Positions 20,593 to 29,005 of a stretch of 64,000 nt of DNA are shown piece by piece; position 1 is the first letter of the stretch, and each line of letters begins with the position of its first letter. The DNA is taken from NCBI RefSeq assembly GCF_015209965.1, contig NZ_MU158690.1:1350317-1414316 (forward strand), in the 5' to 3' direction. The position numbers and the translations under genes are program-made. The DNA is from Sphingobacterium pedocola (lineage in GTDB: Bacteria > Bacteroidota > Bacteroidia > Sphingobacteriales > Sphingobacteriaceae). A model generated the notes under the pieces. It did no database searches. It saw only the letters and a list, made by a program, of their open reading frames with translations, and was not told the origin of the DNA.

Positions 20593-20623
20593 CCCTCAAA
20601 ATTGACTTTTGAGGGTTTGTTCT
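20593..20623. terminator. terminator between tonB and the anti-sigma gene
   Basis: CCCTCAAAA (20593-20601) and TTTTGAGGG (20607-20615) form a 9-bp stem with a 5-base loop, then TTTGTTCT. It lies between convergent stop codons, 30 bases after tonB and 7 bases before the end of the opposite gene. Confidence 0.8.
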
Positions 20624-21986
20624 ATTTAAACTCCACGGTTAAATACACAGGTTTGCCATTGGTTCCTACTATCCAACTAGGTCCTTGTTTGACAATCTCG
20701 ATTGCTTTTCTATCCAAATCTAAATTAGCTGATTTGCTAACGAGGATGTTCTCCGGTCTTCCATCGGCATTAATGGAAAACGTCAACGCGACAATACCTT
20801 TTCCTAAATTGACTTTTTTTGTTTCCGTACTTATATAAGTTTTAAATTCTTTCCAACCCGATGCCGGTTCACTTTTCAGAGGAGTTTTTCGCGCTGCAGT
20901 TATAACTACTTCTTCTACCTTGGCGTCGTCACGATTCAAAAAAATAGTTTGAGAAGAATTATCTGTAAGCACTTTTTCTTTTTCGTATCCCATAGCATTA
21001 ATTTCTAAGGGTGCGTTTTTTCTACTCGCCAGATACACGAAATTGCCGGCGGAGTCTGTGCTGATAATGTTGTTATTCTCTATGTCTTTTATTTGAACAT
21101 TTCCAATTGGGTTTCCCGATTGCTTGTCAAGTACCTGTCCTAAAATATAGTTGGATTGTGCGTCCAAATTCAGCCTCGATAGTGCTGCTCTATTGCTCGA
21201 AGAGCTCTTTCCAACATCCGCTACACGTATCCCATCAGCGCGCCCTTGTATTGGTTGGGGAACATTTGTCGCGATAACGTGTTCTTTGTTACTATCCAAT
21301 AAGCCCTCACCAATTATGATTTCTTCTTTACTAGGACTGTTTTGTATCACGATAAGATTACCGGCTTTTGAAGATTTTAATGCTGCAACGCTATAAACAG
21401 GACTATCTCGAAGGGCTGTTTGACGTGGAAAAGGAACATTGGGAATGCCTTCTTTTTTAGTCGGTGTATAAGCTCTTGAGGCGACTTTATTCGGTTGTTG
21501 TTCCCTATGATCTAAATTTGTGTTTTTCGAGTCCGCTGAATGCGCGATAGCATTTTGATTGAGAACCTGTTGTTGTTCTGTTTTTTCAGCAGCAGCAGTA
21601 TCTGCAGATTTGCTTATCGATGCAGTCGGCAGATTTAGCTCTTCGGGTGACTGTGCTATTCGTGTTTCTTTTGTTGAGAAACCATTATTCCAGATCAAAT
21701 ATCCTCCGAGGCCCAAAACTAATAATAATGAGGCTGCAAGAGATAGAGATTTCCACAGGAATAGACGTTTGTTATTCGATACATGGCTCCGTGCATGGAT
21801 ACGCTGTCTTAAATCGCTTAAATCTGAGGAGTAATTATGGAGTTGTTCCTGTTCCATTCCCAACAGTATATCCATTAGCATCTCATCCTCCTGGACAGCA
21901 CGTTCAAGCTCAAACATCTCTCGCGGACTTAGCTCTCCATTTACATATTTTCTTATGTAATTGATATCTGGATTAATCTTGCTCAT
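20622..21986 (-). CDS. anti-sigma-like membrane protein with SusC-type and TonB C-terminal modules
   Basis: The 454-aa protein has a cytoplasmic N-terminus (1-76, with GELSPREMFELERAVQED, as in anti-sigma domains), one membrane helix (about 79-99), a long linker, a plug-like motif PIQGRADGIRVA (about 245-256), a carboxypeptidase-regulatory-like domain (about 280-350), a TonB-box-like VEEVVITAARK (357-367) and a C-terminal TonB-like domain (about 393-454). It overlaps the ECF sigma gene by 14 bases, so it is its likely partner. It probably senses a periplasmic or outer-membrane event and releases the sigma factor; the combination of modules is unusual and the signal unknown. Confidence 0.82.
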   Translation of the reverse strand: MSKINPDINYIRKYVNGELSPREMFELERAVQEDEMLMDILLGMEQEQLHNYSSDLSDLRQRIHARSHVSNNKRLFLWKSLSLAASLLLVLGLGGYLIWNNGFSTKETRIAQSPEELNLPTASISKSADTAAAEKTEQQQVLNQNAIAHSADSKNTNLDHREQQPNKVASRAYTPTKKEGIPNVPFPRQTALRDSPVYSVAALKSSKAGNLIVIQNSPSKEEIIIGEGLLDSNKEHVIATNVPQPIQGRADGIRVADVGKSSSSNRAALSRLNLDAQSNYILGQVLDKQSGNPIGNVQIKDIENNNIISTDSAGNFVYLASRKNAPLEINAMGYEKEKVLTDNSSQTIFLNRDDAKVEEVVITAARKTPLKSEPASGWKEFKTYISTETKKVNLGKGIVALTFSINADGRPENILVSKSANLDLDRKAIEIVKQGPSWIVGTNGKPVYLTVEFK

Positions 21987-22551
21987 GATTCCTTTCCATA
22001 CAATTTTTTAAATTCCGCTTACCATTTTGGATATAACTTTTTACATCATTCATGCTATAGCCTGTTATATCTACCACTTCCTTGTAGGATTTTTCGTTGA
22101 TGAAAAATAGATCTACACTAATCCGTTGTTTCTCTGGTAACTTATCTATACAACGCTCTAATTGAGACAATCGTTCTTCCTTCTCCGTGTAATTTTCTTC
22201 CTGATGCAGAAAAGCAGCAAATTCCACAAAATTATCTACCGGAATTTCATAATTATTTTTTGTGCTTCGCAATGTCATCAGACAATGATTTTTGCTAACA
22301 ACGTATAGCCATTTGGCAAATTCTTTGATTTCCTGTTTGTTTACTTTGGTTATAAGTTCTTCAAAAATCTGCATTACGGCATCTTTACTTTGTTCGCTGT
22401 CTTTAAAATAGCGCAGGCATACATAATATACCATCTCGGTATGTCGTTGGTATAATTCTCCTAAAAATTTTAAGTCACCGGTGGTGCGATAATTCTCTAA
22501 AAGAGAACTGTCGTCAGTAGCTGAGATTTGTGATGAATTGAACAACTTCAT
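21973..22551 (-). CDS. ECF-type RNA polymerase sigma factor
   Basis: The 192-aa protein has sigma region 2 (about 22-90, with LGELYQRHTEMVYYVCLRYF and KDAVMQIFEEL) and region 4 (about 130-180, with LPEKQRISVDLFFINEKSY and a helix-turn-helix). There is no region 1 or 3, as expected for ECF factors. It is the first gene of a two-gene unit with the anti-sigma protein, which starts 14 bases inside it. It is divergent from the VWA gene, a possible target. Its own promoter is not clear. Confidence 0.92.
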   Translation of the reverse strand: MKLFNSSQISATDDSSLLENYRTTGDLKFLGELYQRHTEMVYYVCLRYFKDSEQSKDAVMQIFEELITKVNKQEIKEFAKWLYVVSKNHCLMTLRSTKNNYEIPVDNFVEFAAFLHQEENYTEKEERLSQLERCIDKLPEKQRISVDLFFINEKSYKEVVDITGYSMNDVKSYIQNGKRNLKNCMERNHEQD

Positions 22552-22631
22552 AATCAGGGCTCAAAATAATTTTTTTTTCTCATTTATGGAAATTTATGTT
22601 TCGCTGCATCCCTTGTCAAAATTTATAAATC

Positions 22632-24581
22632 ATGAAAGCTTTAATATCATCTATTCTTTTGATTTTTACCATAGTGGCCGGAAATCATGTTCACGCAAAG
22701 ACTATAACAGGTAAAATTGTTGATGACACGAAGGTGCCGATTGCCGGCGTGGAGGTGCGTAATACGACTAAAAAGATAAATACCTTATCGGATCAAAGTG
22801 GTATTTATAACATTGAAGCGGGGGAGGGTGATGAATTGACGTTTAATTGCGTTGGTTATGTTTCACAATCTATTAAAGTAGGTAAGTCACATACGATTGA
22901 TGTTATCCTATTCGCTCAAATTAATCAGCTAGATGAAGTTGTTGTTGTCGGATATGGAGCTGCGAAAAGAGAAGTGCTGACGGGATCTGCAATTATTATT
23001 CGTGGGCAGGATGCAAAAGATATTCCGGTAACTAATTACAATAATTTATTACAGGGCAAAGTGGCTGGGGTGAATGTTTCCGCTAATCGATCGGGACAGC
23101 AGAATATCCTTATCCGTGGTGTATCACCAATAAGAGAGGCGCAGCAAAGTGAAAGTTATAAAGGAATAGAGGAAAATAAATTTATTAATCCTTTGAATCA
23201 ACCGCTTTCAACCTTTGCTGCCGATGTGGATGCCGCTTCTTATGGAAATGTACGTCGGTTTATCAAGTCGGGACAGTTGCCTCCGGTAGATGCAGTCCGC
23301 ATAGAAGAGATGATCAATTACTTTCAATATAGTTTAGACGCACCGGAAAATGGAGATCCTGTTAATATAAAAACAGAGCTAGCGCAGGCTCCTTGGAACA
23401 CTAAGCATCAATTGTTGCGTATCTCACTGAAAGCGAAAAATGTACCTACTGAAAAGTTACCGACTTCGAATTTTGTTTTTCTAGTAGATGTTTCGGGATC
23501 CATGATGAATGCGAACAAATTGCCGTTGGTGAAATCTTCCCTTAAGTTACTAGTTGACCAGTTGCGGGAGGTTGATAAAGTGGCAATTGTGACATATGCG
23601 GGCAACGCCAATGTTGCATTAGAAAGTACTTCTGGGAGTCAAAAAATGAAGATAAAGGATGTTGTTGAAGGTCTTCAAGCAGGAGGAAGCACTGCAGGGG
23701 GAGATGGACTAAAAATGGCATATAAAATTGCGCGTCAAAATTTCATAAAAAATGGAAATAATAGAATAGTGATGGCTACAGATGGTGATTTCAATGTGGG
23801 CGCTTCTTCTGACGATGATATGGAAAAGCTAATCGGTAGAGAGCGCGAGAGTGGTGTGCATATTTCAATTTTGGGTTATGGAATGGGTAACTATAAAGAT
23901 AGTAAATTAGAACTGTTGGCAAACAAAGGTCACGGAAATTATGCGTACATCGATAATATCACGGAAGCACGAAAAGCGATTATTACAGAATTCGGTGGAA
24001 CATTATTTACAGTAGCAAAGGATGTCAAGATTCAAGTTGAGTTCAACCCCAATACTGTACAAGCGTATCGCTTAGTTGGGTACGAAAATCGTTTAATGGC
24101 CGCTGAAGATTTTAATAATGACAATAAATTAGGTGGAGACATGGGTGTTGGTCACGCGGTGACGGCTATTTACGAAATGGTACCTGTTGGAGTAAAGAGT
24201 GAAATCATTGGCTTAGTAGATGATTTGAAATATCAGAAAACGGAGCGGAAAGCTGTGACAAATAATTCTTCCGAATTGGCTACCGTGAAATTCCGTTACA
24301 AGGAACCTGATGGAGGGAAAAGTAGATTGAAACAGCAGGTTGTCTACTCAAATACAGGATATATGGCGATGAGCGAAGATTTTCAATTTGCAGCCTCTGT
24401 TGCTGAGCTTGGTATGCTTTTACGAAATTCGGATTATAAGCAAAATGCTGATTTTGATAGCTTAATTAATCGTGCGAAATTAGCCAAAGGAAAAGATGAC
24501 GAAGGATATAGAGCGGAATTTATTCGGATGGCGGAGGATGCCAAAGCTTTGACAAAATCCATAGCTATAGTCAATAACTAA
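22632..24581 (+). CDS. secreted VWA-domain protein with SusC-like N-terminal modules (YfbK-like)
   Basis: The 649-aa protein has a signal peptide (1-22), a carboxypeptidase-regulatory-like domain (about 24-95), a TonB-box-like DEVVVVGYGAAKRE (101-114), and a short plug-like stretch LLQGKVAGVNVSANRSG ending in ILIRGVSP (139-166). A YfbK-type N-terminal block follows (FAADVDAASYGNVRRF), then a von Willebrand A domain with the MIDAS motif DVSGS (286-290) and a C-terminal DUF3520-like region. The first 166 residues look like a SusC/RagA receptor that lost its barrel. The location would be periplasm or cell surface, with metal-dependent protein binding. It faces the divergent ECF sigma gene. Confidence 0.85.
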   Translation: MKALISSILLIFTIVAGNHVHAKTITGKIVDDTKVPIAGVEVRNTTKKINTLSDQSGIYNIEAGEGDELTFNCVGYVSQSIKVGKSHTIDVILFAQINQLDEVVVVGYGAAKREVLTGSAIIIRGQDAKDIPVTNYNNLLQGKVAGVNVSANRSGQQNILIRGVSPIREAQQSESYKGIEENKFINPLNQPLSTFAADVDAASYGNVRRFIKSGQLPPVDAVRIEEMINYFQYSLDAPENGDPVNIKTELAQAPWNTKHQLLRISLKAKNVPTEKLPTSNFVFLVDVSGSMMNANKLPLVKSSLKLLVDQLREVDKVAIVTYAGNANVALESTSGSQKMKIKDVVEGLQAGGSTAGGDGLKMAYKIARQNFIKNGNNRIVMATDGDFNVGASSDDDMEKLIGRERESGVHISILGYGMGNYKDSKLELLANKGHGNYAYIDNITEARKAIITEFGGTLFTVAKDVKIQVEFNPNTVQAYRLVGYENRLMAAEDFNNDNKLGGDMGVGHAVTAIYEMVPVGVKSEIIGLVDDLKYQKTERKAVTNNSSELATVKFRYKEPDGGKSRLKQQVVYSNTGYMAMSEDFQFAASVAELGMLLRNSDYKQNADFDSLINRAKLAKGKDDEGYRAEFIRMAEDAKALTKSIAIVNN

Positions 24582-24584
24582 AGA

Positions 24585-24617
24585 TTGGGGAGTCGATAAT
24601 TTTTGTCGGCTCCTCAA
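24585..24617. terminator. hairpin between the VWA gene and the small membrane protein gene
   Basis: TTGGGGAGTCGATAA (24585-24599) pairs with TTGTCGGCTCCTCAA (24603-24617), 15 bp with three G-U pairs on the + strand. T-runs are poor (TTGTTGTTG), so terminator strength is uncertain. Confidence 0.6.
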
Positions 24618-24652
24618 TTGTTGTTGTGTAAAATAAACTTATAAGTTCGTTG

Positions 24653-24847
24653 CTACCGTTCAGCCTTTTTTTTAAGTTTTCTTTTTACCAGAAAGAAGTA
24701 AATGAGCGCACCGACAGAAGCGCTAATTGCCGAAGAAGTAATGCTCAGCGGATCATTCACTAGCCGCGATAAACCGAATAATAATGGTGCTGCTATAATA
24801 AAGAAAAATACTGCACTGCTTAATGCCAACTGCGATTGCTTATCCAT
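24653..24847 (-). CDS. small two-helix membrane protein, unknown function
   Basis: The 64-aa product has two hydrophobic segments (about residues 7-29 and 35-54) and a basic tail KRKLKKKAER, so both ends are probably cytoplasmic. The ATG at 24847 comes one base after the stop codon of the LutB-like gene, so the two are co-transcribed and perhaps translationally coupled. I do not recognise a family, and a role with the iron-sulfur protein is only suggested by position. Confidence 0.65.
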   Translation of the reverse strand: MDKQSQLALSSAVFFFIIAAPLLFGLSRLVNDPLSITSSAISASVGALIYFFLVKRKLKKKAER

Positions 24848-24848
24848 A

Positions 24849-26240
24849 TTATTTGTCTAATTCTTTTTGTTGCTCTTTCCATTGTTTCGAAAATGATTTG
24901 TTGGGGAATTTTGGTAATTCTCTATTCTTTCCCCATGATTTTTTGAAAAAGTTGCGGACAAAGAAATTTTTAAATTTTCCTCCGAATAAATCAATCAGCT
25001 TTCTTCTTTGAATGGCATAGGTAAACCCCTTCCACATCCTTTTTTCCATTGGTGTCGCTAGGTTTTCCTGGACAGCATCTCGTCTGTTTAGCAGTAACAT
25101 TTTTTGGATATCGATGCCTACAGGGCACACTTCAGTACATTTGCCACACAGGCTCGACGCGTAGGATAGATGTTTGAATTCTTTCATCCCGCTAAGGTGT
25201 GGAGAGATTAGAGAACCAATTGGTCCTTGATAAGTCGTTTCGTAGGTATGGCCGCCAATATTTTGGTAAATGGGACATACGTTCAGGCAAGAGCCACAAC
25301 GTATACAGTACAGGCCTTGACGCTGCTCTTTTTGCTCCAAAAGATTTGTCCGGCCATTATCAAGTAATATAACATACATCTCACGAGGACCATCAGTATC
25401 TGTTTCCTGTCTTGGCCCATTTAAAATCGTGTTGTATACGGTCAGATTTTGGCCTGTCCCGTGTGAAGCTAAAAGAGGCCAGAACATATCCAGATCCATC
25501 ATACTAGGAATAATTTTCTCGATTCCGACTACCGCAATATGCACATCGGGGAAGGTCGTCGTCAGACGGGCATTTCCCTCATTTTCCGTAATTGCAATAC
25601 TGCCTGTATCTGCGACCAGAAAGTTGGCTCCTGAAATACCAATGTCTGCAGAAGTGTATTTTTGACGAAGTAATTCGCGTGCTTTTAAGGTAAGCTGTTC
25701 TGCAGTGGCATCGAGGGCAGTTCCGAATTTCTCATGAAATAATTTAGCGATGTCTTCCAGGCTTAGGTGCATAGCTGGTGTAACGAAATGATAGGGTTTG
25801 TGATCCAAAAGTTGAATGATATATTCACCAAGGTCACTTTCAATCGTTTCAATTCCTTTTTCCGATAAGAAATGATTCAACTCAATTTCTTCGGTTGCCA
25901 TAGATTTGGATTTTATCACGGAGTTCGCATTATGTGTCTCCATGATTTTTCCTATTTCTTGACGTGCCTCTTCAGCATTATTTGCCCAGATTACTTTGCC
26001 TCCTCGTTTGGTGAAATTAGTTTCAAATTCTACCAAGTAGCGGTCAAGGTTTTCCATTACTTTCCATTTTACGAGATTGGCTTTCTTCTTCGAATTGGCT
26101 AAATCGTGAAATTTACCCTTTCCTCTTTCGAAAGCCATATTGTACTTGTCAATATTTGTCGTAATAATATCACGATGGCGTTGGTCAAATGATTTGGTAG
26201 CGCTATCTGCTAAAAATTTATCTGCAATAGTTTGCGGCAT
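24849..26240 (-). CDS. lutB: LutB/YkgF-like iron-sulfur oxidoreductase
   Basis: The 463-aa protein has an N-terminal LUD domain (about 65-295, with SKSMATEEIELN and GISGANFLVADTGSI) and two ferredoxin-type 4Fe-4S motifs: C312-x2-C315-x2-C318-x3-C322 and C365-x2-C368-x3-C372 followed by PVGID. LutB is a subunit of the LutABC L-lactate oxidation complex. LutA and LutC are not adjacent here, so the partners must be elsewhere or the role differs. A strong promoter (26264-26294) overlaps the aspS terminator. Confidence 0.88.
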   Translation of the reverse strand: MPQTIADKFLADSATKSFDQRHRDIITTNIDKYNMAFERGKGKFHDLANSKKKANLVKWKVMENLDRYLVEFETNFTKRGGKVIWANNAEEARQEIGKIMETHNANSVIKSKSMATEEIELNHFLSEKGIETIESDLGEYIIQLLDHKPYHFVTPAMHLSLEDIAKLFHEKFGTALDATAEQLTLKARELLRQKYTSADIGISGANFLVADTGSIAITENEGNARLTTTFPDVHIAVVGIEKIIPSMMDLDMFWPLLASHGTGQNLTVYNTILNGPRQETDTDGPREMYVILLDNGRTNLLEQKEQRQGLYCIRCGSCLNVCPIYQNIGGHTYETTYQGPIGSLISPHLSGMKEFKHLSYASSLCGKCTEVCPVGIDIQKMLLLNRRDAVQENLATPMEKRMWKGFTYAIQRRKLIDLFGGKFKNFFVRNFFKKSWGKNRELPKFPNKSFSKQWKEQQKELDK

Positions 26241-26263
26241 GAAACTCCTTTACTAATCTGATT

Positions 26264-26294
26264 CAAAAATAAAAGTTGGTTACAGGATAACCAA
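26264..26294 (-). promoter_or_regulatory. promoter of the lutB-like gene
   Basis: On the - strand TTG (26294-26292), 20 bases, then TATTTTTG (26271-26264) match the consensus. The -7 box is the T-tract of the aspS terminator and the -33 TTG is inside its stem. Confidence 0.65.
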
Positions 26295-26299
26295 CTTTT
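26264..26299 (-). terminator. terminator of aspS
   Basis: AAAAGTTGGTTA and TAACCAACTTTT (26271-26282 and 26288-26299) form a perfect 12-bp stem with loop of 5. On the - strand it is followed by TTTTATTTTTG. Confidence 0.88.
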
Positions 26300-26334
26300 A
26301 AATATAACGTAAAATATTTAAATCTCTTATATAC

Positions 26335-28089
26335 TTATTTGGTTTTGATAGCAAGTGCGAGGCTCAATTCGTTCAGTTGTTCTGGCGCAACAGTGGAAGG
26401 AGCATCAATCATGATGTCGCGTCCTGAATTGTTCTTGGGGAAAGCAATGACATCTCGAATACTGTCAAGTCCAGCAAAAATGGAAACTAAACGGTCGAAA
26501 CCGAACGCCAGACCGCCATGTGGAGGGGCGCCGTAAGTAAAGGCTTCCATTAAAAAACCGAACTGCTTCTGTGCTTCTTCCGGAGTGAATCCTAGGTGTT
26601 TGAACATTAACGATTGCAATTCCTTGTCGTGGATACGGATAGAACCACCACCTATCTCCACACCATTGATGACTAAATCATATGCATTAGCTCTTACTTC
26701 TCCAGGATTAGTGTCTAATAGCGCAATATCCTCCGGTTTTGGAGACGTGAAAGGGTGGTGCATCGCATGGTAACGTGCTGTATCTTCGTCCCACTCTAAT
26801 AATGGAAAATCCATTACCCATAAAGGGGAGAATTTATTTTTATCACGTAATCCCAGTTGATTGCCCATTTCCAGGCGCAATTCGTTTAATTGCTTCCGGA
26901 CTTTATCAGTAGGCCCGGCCATGATTAAGAATAAATCACCCGGTTCTCCTTTAAAGGCCTGATTCCACTTGTTCAATTCTTCGGCATTATAAAATTTGTC
27001 TACTGAAGATTTTATGGAGCCGTCTTCATTGTGACGTGCATATATTAAGCCTGTGGCACCGATTTGTGGACGTTTTACGAAATCAGTCAATGCGTCTAAT
27101 TGTTTACGCGTATAGTGTGCGGCTCCTGACGCATTAATTCCTACTATTAATTCGGCTTGATCAAAAACCGGAAAACCTTTGTCTTTTACGATGTCATTCA
27201 GTTTTACGAATTCCATCCCAAATCGTGTGTCCGGTTTATCCGACCCATACAATTGCATAGCATCTGCATAGGTTATGCGTGGAACCTGACCTAGGTCTAT
27301 GTTTTTTACTTTAAGAAATAAATGCTTTGTCAACCCTTCAAACATATTTAAGATGTCTTCTTGCTCCACAAAAGACATTTCGCAGTCAATTTGTGTAAAT
27401 TCAGGTTGACGATCGGCACGTAAATCCTCATCGCGGAAACATTTTACAATTTGAAAATAGCGGTCAAATCCTGACACCATTAATAATTGCTTGAATGTCT
27501 GAGGTGACTGGGGTAGTGCATAAAATTCGCCTGGATTCATTCGGGAAGGCACGACGAAATCACGAGCACCTTCGGGTGTAGATTTAATGAGAACAGGAGT
27601 TTCTACTTCGAGAAAATTTTGTTCGTCTAGATAGCGACGGATTTCCTGGGCCATTTTGTGACGTAAAATTAGATTTTCACGAACGGGGTTACGTCTTAAA
27701 TCTAAATAGCGGTATTTCATCCGTATATCGTCACCGCCATCCGTGCCGTCTTCGATTGTAAAAGGAGGTAATTTGGCCTCATTTAATATGTCTAAAGAAG
27801 AAACTTTTATTTCGATTTCTCCAGTTGGAATTTTTGAATTTTTACTTGAACGCTCAATTACAGTCCCCGTTACTTTTATAACGAACTCGCGGCCTAACTC
27901 TCTTGCTTTTGCCCGCAAGCTATCGTTATCGTCACTATTGAAAGTCAATTGAGTGATTCCGTATCGATCTCGGACGTCGATAAAGGTCATTCCTCCTAAA
28001 TCACGAGATTTTTGAACCCAGCCACTTAGTGTTATGGTGTTTCCTAAATCGGCAATTCTCAATTCGCCACAAGTATGTGTTCTGTGCAT
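26335..28089 (-). CDS. aspS: aspartate-tRNA ligase
   Basis: The 584-aa protein is a bacterial-type class II AspRS: an N-terminal OB-fold anticodon-binding domain (residues 1-110, beginning MHRTHTCGELR), motif 2 FRDEDLRADRQPEFTQID, a bacterial GAD insertion domain and motif 3 GLAFGFDRLV. It charges tRNA-Asp with aspartate in the cytoplasm. The length is normal. It is a single-gene unit with a strong terminator; whether it is discriminating or also charges tRNA-Asn was not judged. Confidence 0.97.
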   Translation of the reverse strand: MHRTHTCGELRIADLGNTITLSGWVQKSRDLGGMTFIDVRDRYGITQLTFNSDDNDSLRAKARELGREFVIKVTGTVIERSSKNSKIPTGEIEIKVSSLDILNEAKLPPFTIEDGTDGGDDIRMKYRYLDLRRNPVRENLILRHKMAQEIRRYLDEQNFLEVETPVLIKSTPEGARDFVVPSRMNPGEFYALPQSPQTFKQLLMVSGFDRYFQIVKCFRDEDLRADRQPEFTQIDCEMSFVEQEDILNMFEGLTKHLFLKVKNIDLGQVPRITYADAMQLYGSDKPDTRFGMEFVKLNDIVKDKGFPVFDQAELIVGINASGAAHYTRKQLDALTDFVKRPQIGATGLIYARHNEDGSIKSSVDKFYNAEELNKWNQAFKGEPGDLFLIMAGPTDKVRKQLNELRLEMGNQLGLRDKNKFSPLWVMDFPLLEWDEDTARYHAMHHPFTSPKPEDIALLDTNPGEVRANAYDLVINGVEIGGGSIRIHDKELQSLMFKHLGFTPEEAQKQFGFLMEAFTYGAPPHGGLAFGFDRLVSIFAGLDSIRDVIAFPKNNSGRDIMIDAPSTVAPEQLNELSLALAIKTK

Positions 28090-28460
28090 TACAAAGTAAA
28101 AATTAAAAGTAAAAAATGAAAAAATTAATTTGTTGCTCTGTCGGTCTGCCGACTTGAAGAAATTAAATTAAGATTTCATGCAAAATTATCGGATTTTAAG
28201 GAGAATAACGAATGATATATGGGAATATCTGAAAGAAATTATGATCCACCACTTTCGCCCACCAGTGTTGTCCTTTCGCTGATATGTCTCGGAGTCTATC
28301 TTTTTTTTTGGCAAATTAGGTGTAAAAAAGTACCGTATAAATTCATTTTTATCACGAAAATGATTTTGTTGCCTATCAATAATAAAGTTATTTATCGTGT
28401 AATTAAAGAGGGTTTTTGGAAACGAAATATAGTATCTTCTCTATGTGGAAAACTTTTTTG
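28090..28460. other. upstream region of the dcw cluster
   Basis: This 370-base gap between aspS (divergent) and the mraZ operator is AT-rich and holds no convincing gene. A 98-codon frame at 28219-28515 runs across the MraZ operator and looks random in composition. It presumably holds the aspS promoter; TTACTTTG just before its ATG is one base off the -7 consensus. Confidence 0.5.
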
Positions 28461-28485
28461 TGGGAGATTGTGGGGGAAAGTGGGG
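28461..28485 (+). promoter_or_regulatory. MraZ operator, three TGGGN repeats
   Basis: TGGGA (28461), TGGGG (28471) and TGGGG (28481) occur with exactly 10-base period, spaced by GATTG and GAAAG. MraZ of E. coli and other bacteria binds such TGGGN-N5 repeats upstream of mraZ and represses the dcw cluster. The last repeat is 10 bases upstream of a -7-like box. Confidence 0.9.
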
Positions 28486-28494
28486 GAAAGTGTA

Positions 28495-28502
28495 TACTTT
28501 TA
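28495..28502 (+). promoter_or_regulatory. -7-like element of the dcw promoter
   Basis: TACTTTTA has one mismatch to TAnnTTTG, ends 29 bases before the mraZ ATG, and lies directly after the MraZ repeats, so binding would cover the -33 region. The closest TTG upstream (28468-28470) is at a spacing of 24, longer than normal. Confidence 0.5.
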
Positions 28503-28531
28503 CATTATAATTTAATTACGACAGGTAGCCC

Positions 28532-29005
28532 ATGATTCAACTTATCGGAGAATTCGAATGTAAGTTGGACGCCAAAGGAAGGTTGGTAGTCCCTGCCGCT
28601 CTCAAAAGGCAATTGCCTGACGTCGAGCGCGAGGGGCTTATTGTGAATAGAGGATTTGAGAAAAACTTGGTGATTTACACACGTGAGGAATGGGATAAAC
28701 AGGCCGGAAAAATTTCTAAGTTGAATACATTCAACGCTAAGAATAGAGAATTTGTGCGTCAATTCATGCGTGGAGCTACTATTCTCAATTTAGATTCTGC
28801 CGGTAGGGTGCTGCTGCCAAAAGTGTTGCTTGACTATGCGAAGATAGAGGGAGACATTGTATTGGCATGTCAGTTTGATAAAATAGAGGTGTGGCCCAAG
28901 GGAGTTTATGACGTAATGATGAATGGTGGGGTGGATGACGATTTTGCATCACTGGCTGAGGAAGTGATGGGTGGTTTTGATTTTGGAGGAGCTATAGATG
29001 GCTAG
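28532..29005 (+). CDS. mraZ: transcriptional regulator MraZ
   Basis: The 157-aa protein has two SpoVT/AbrB-like halves with the conserved motifs DAKGR (13-17) and DSAGR (about 88-92), the MraZ signature. It is a ring-forming DNA-binding protein that controls its own operon, and three matching TGGGN repeats lie just upstream (28461-28485). It is the first gene of the dcw cluster and overlaps rsmH by 8 bases. The C-terminus has a glycine- and acid-rich extension. Confidence 0.97.
   Translation: MIQLIGEFECKLDAKGRLVVPAALKRQLPDVEREGLIVNRGFEKNLVIYTREEWDKQAGKISKLNTFNAKNREFVRQFMRGATILNLDSAGRVLLPKVLLDYAKIEGDIVLACQFDKIEVWPKGVYDVMMNGGVDDDFASLAEEVMGGFDFGGAIDG

Noticed and set aside
28219..28515. 98-codon frame between aspS and mraZ.
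   Set aside because: It runs through the MraZ operator and promoter, has no promoter of its own, and its amino-acid sequence looks random.
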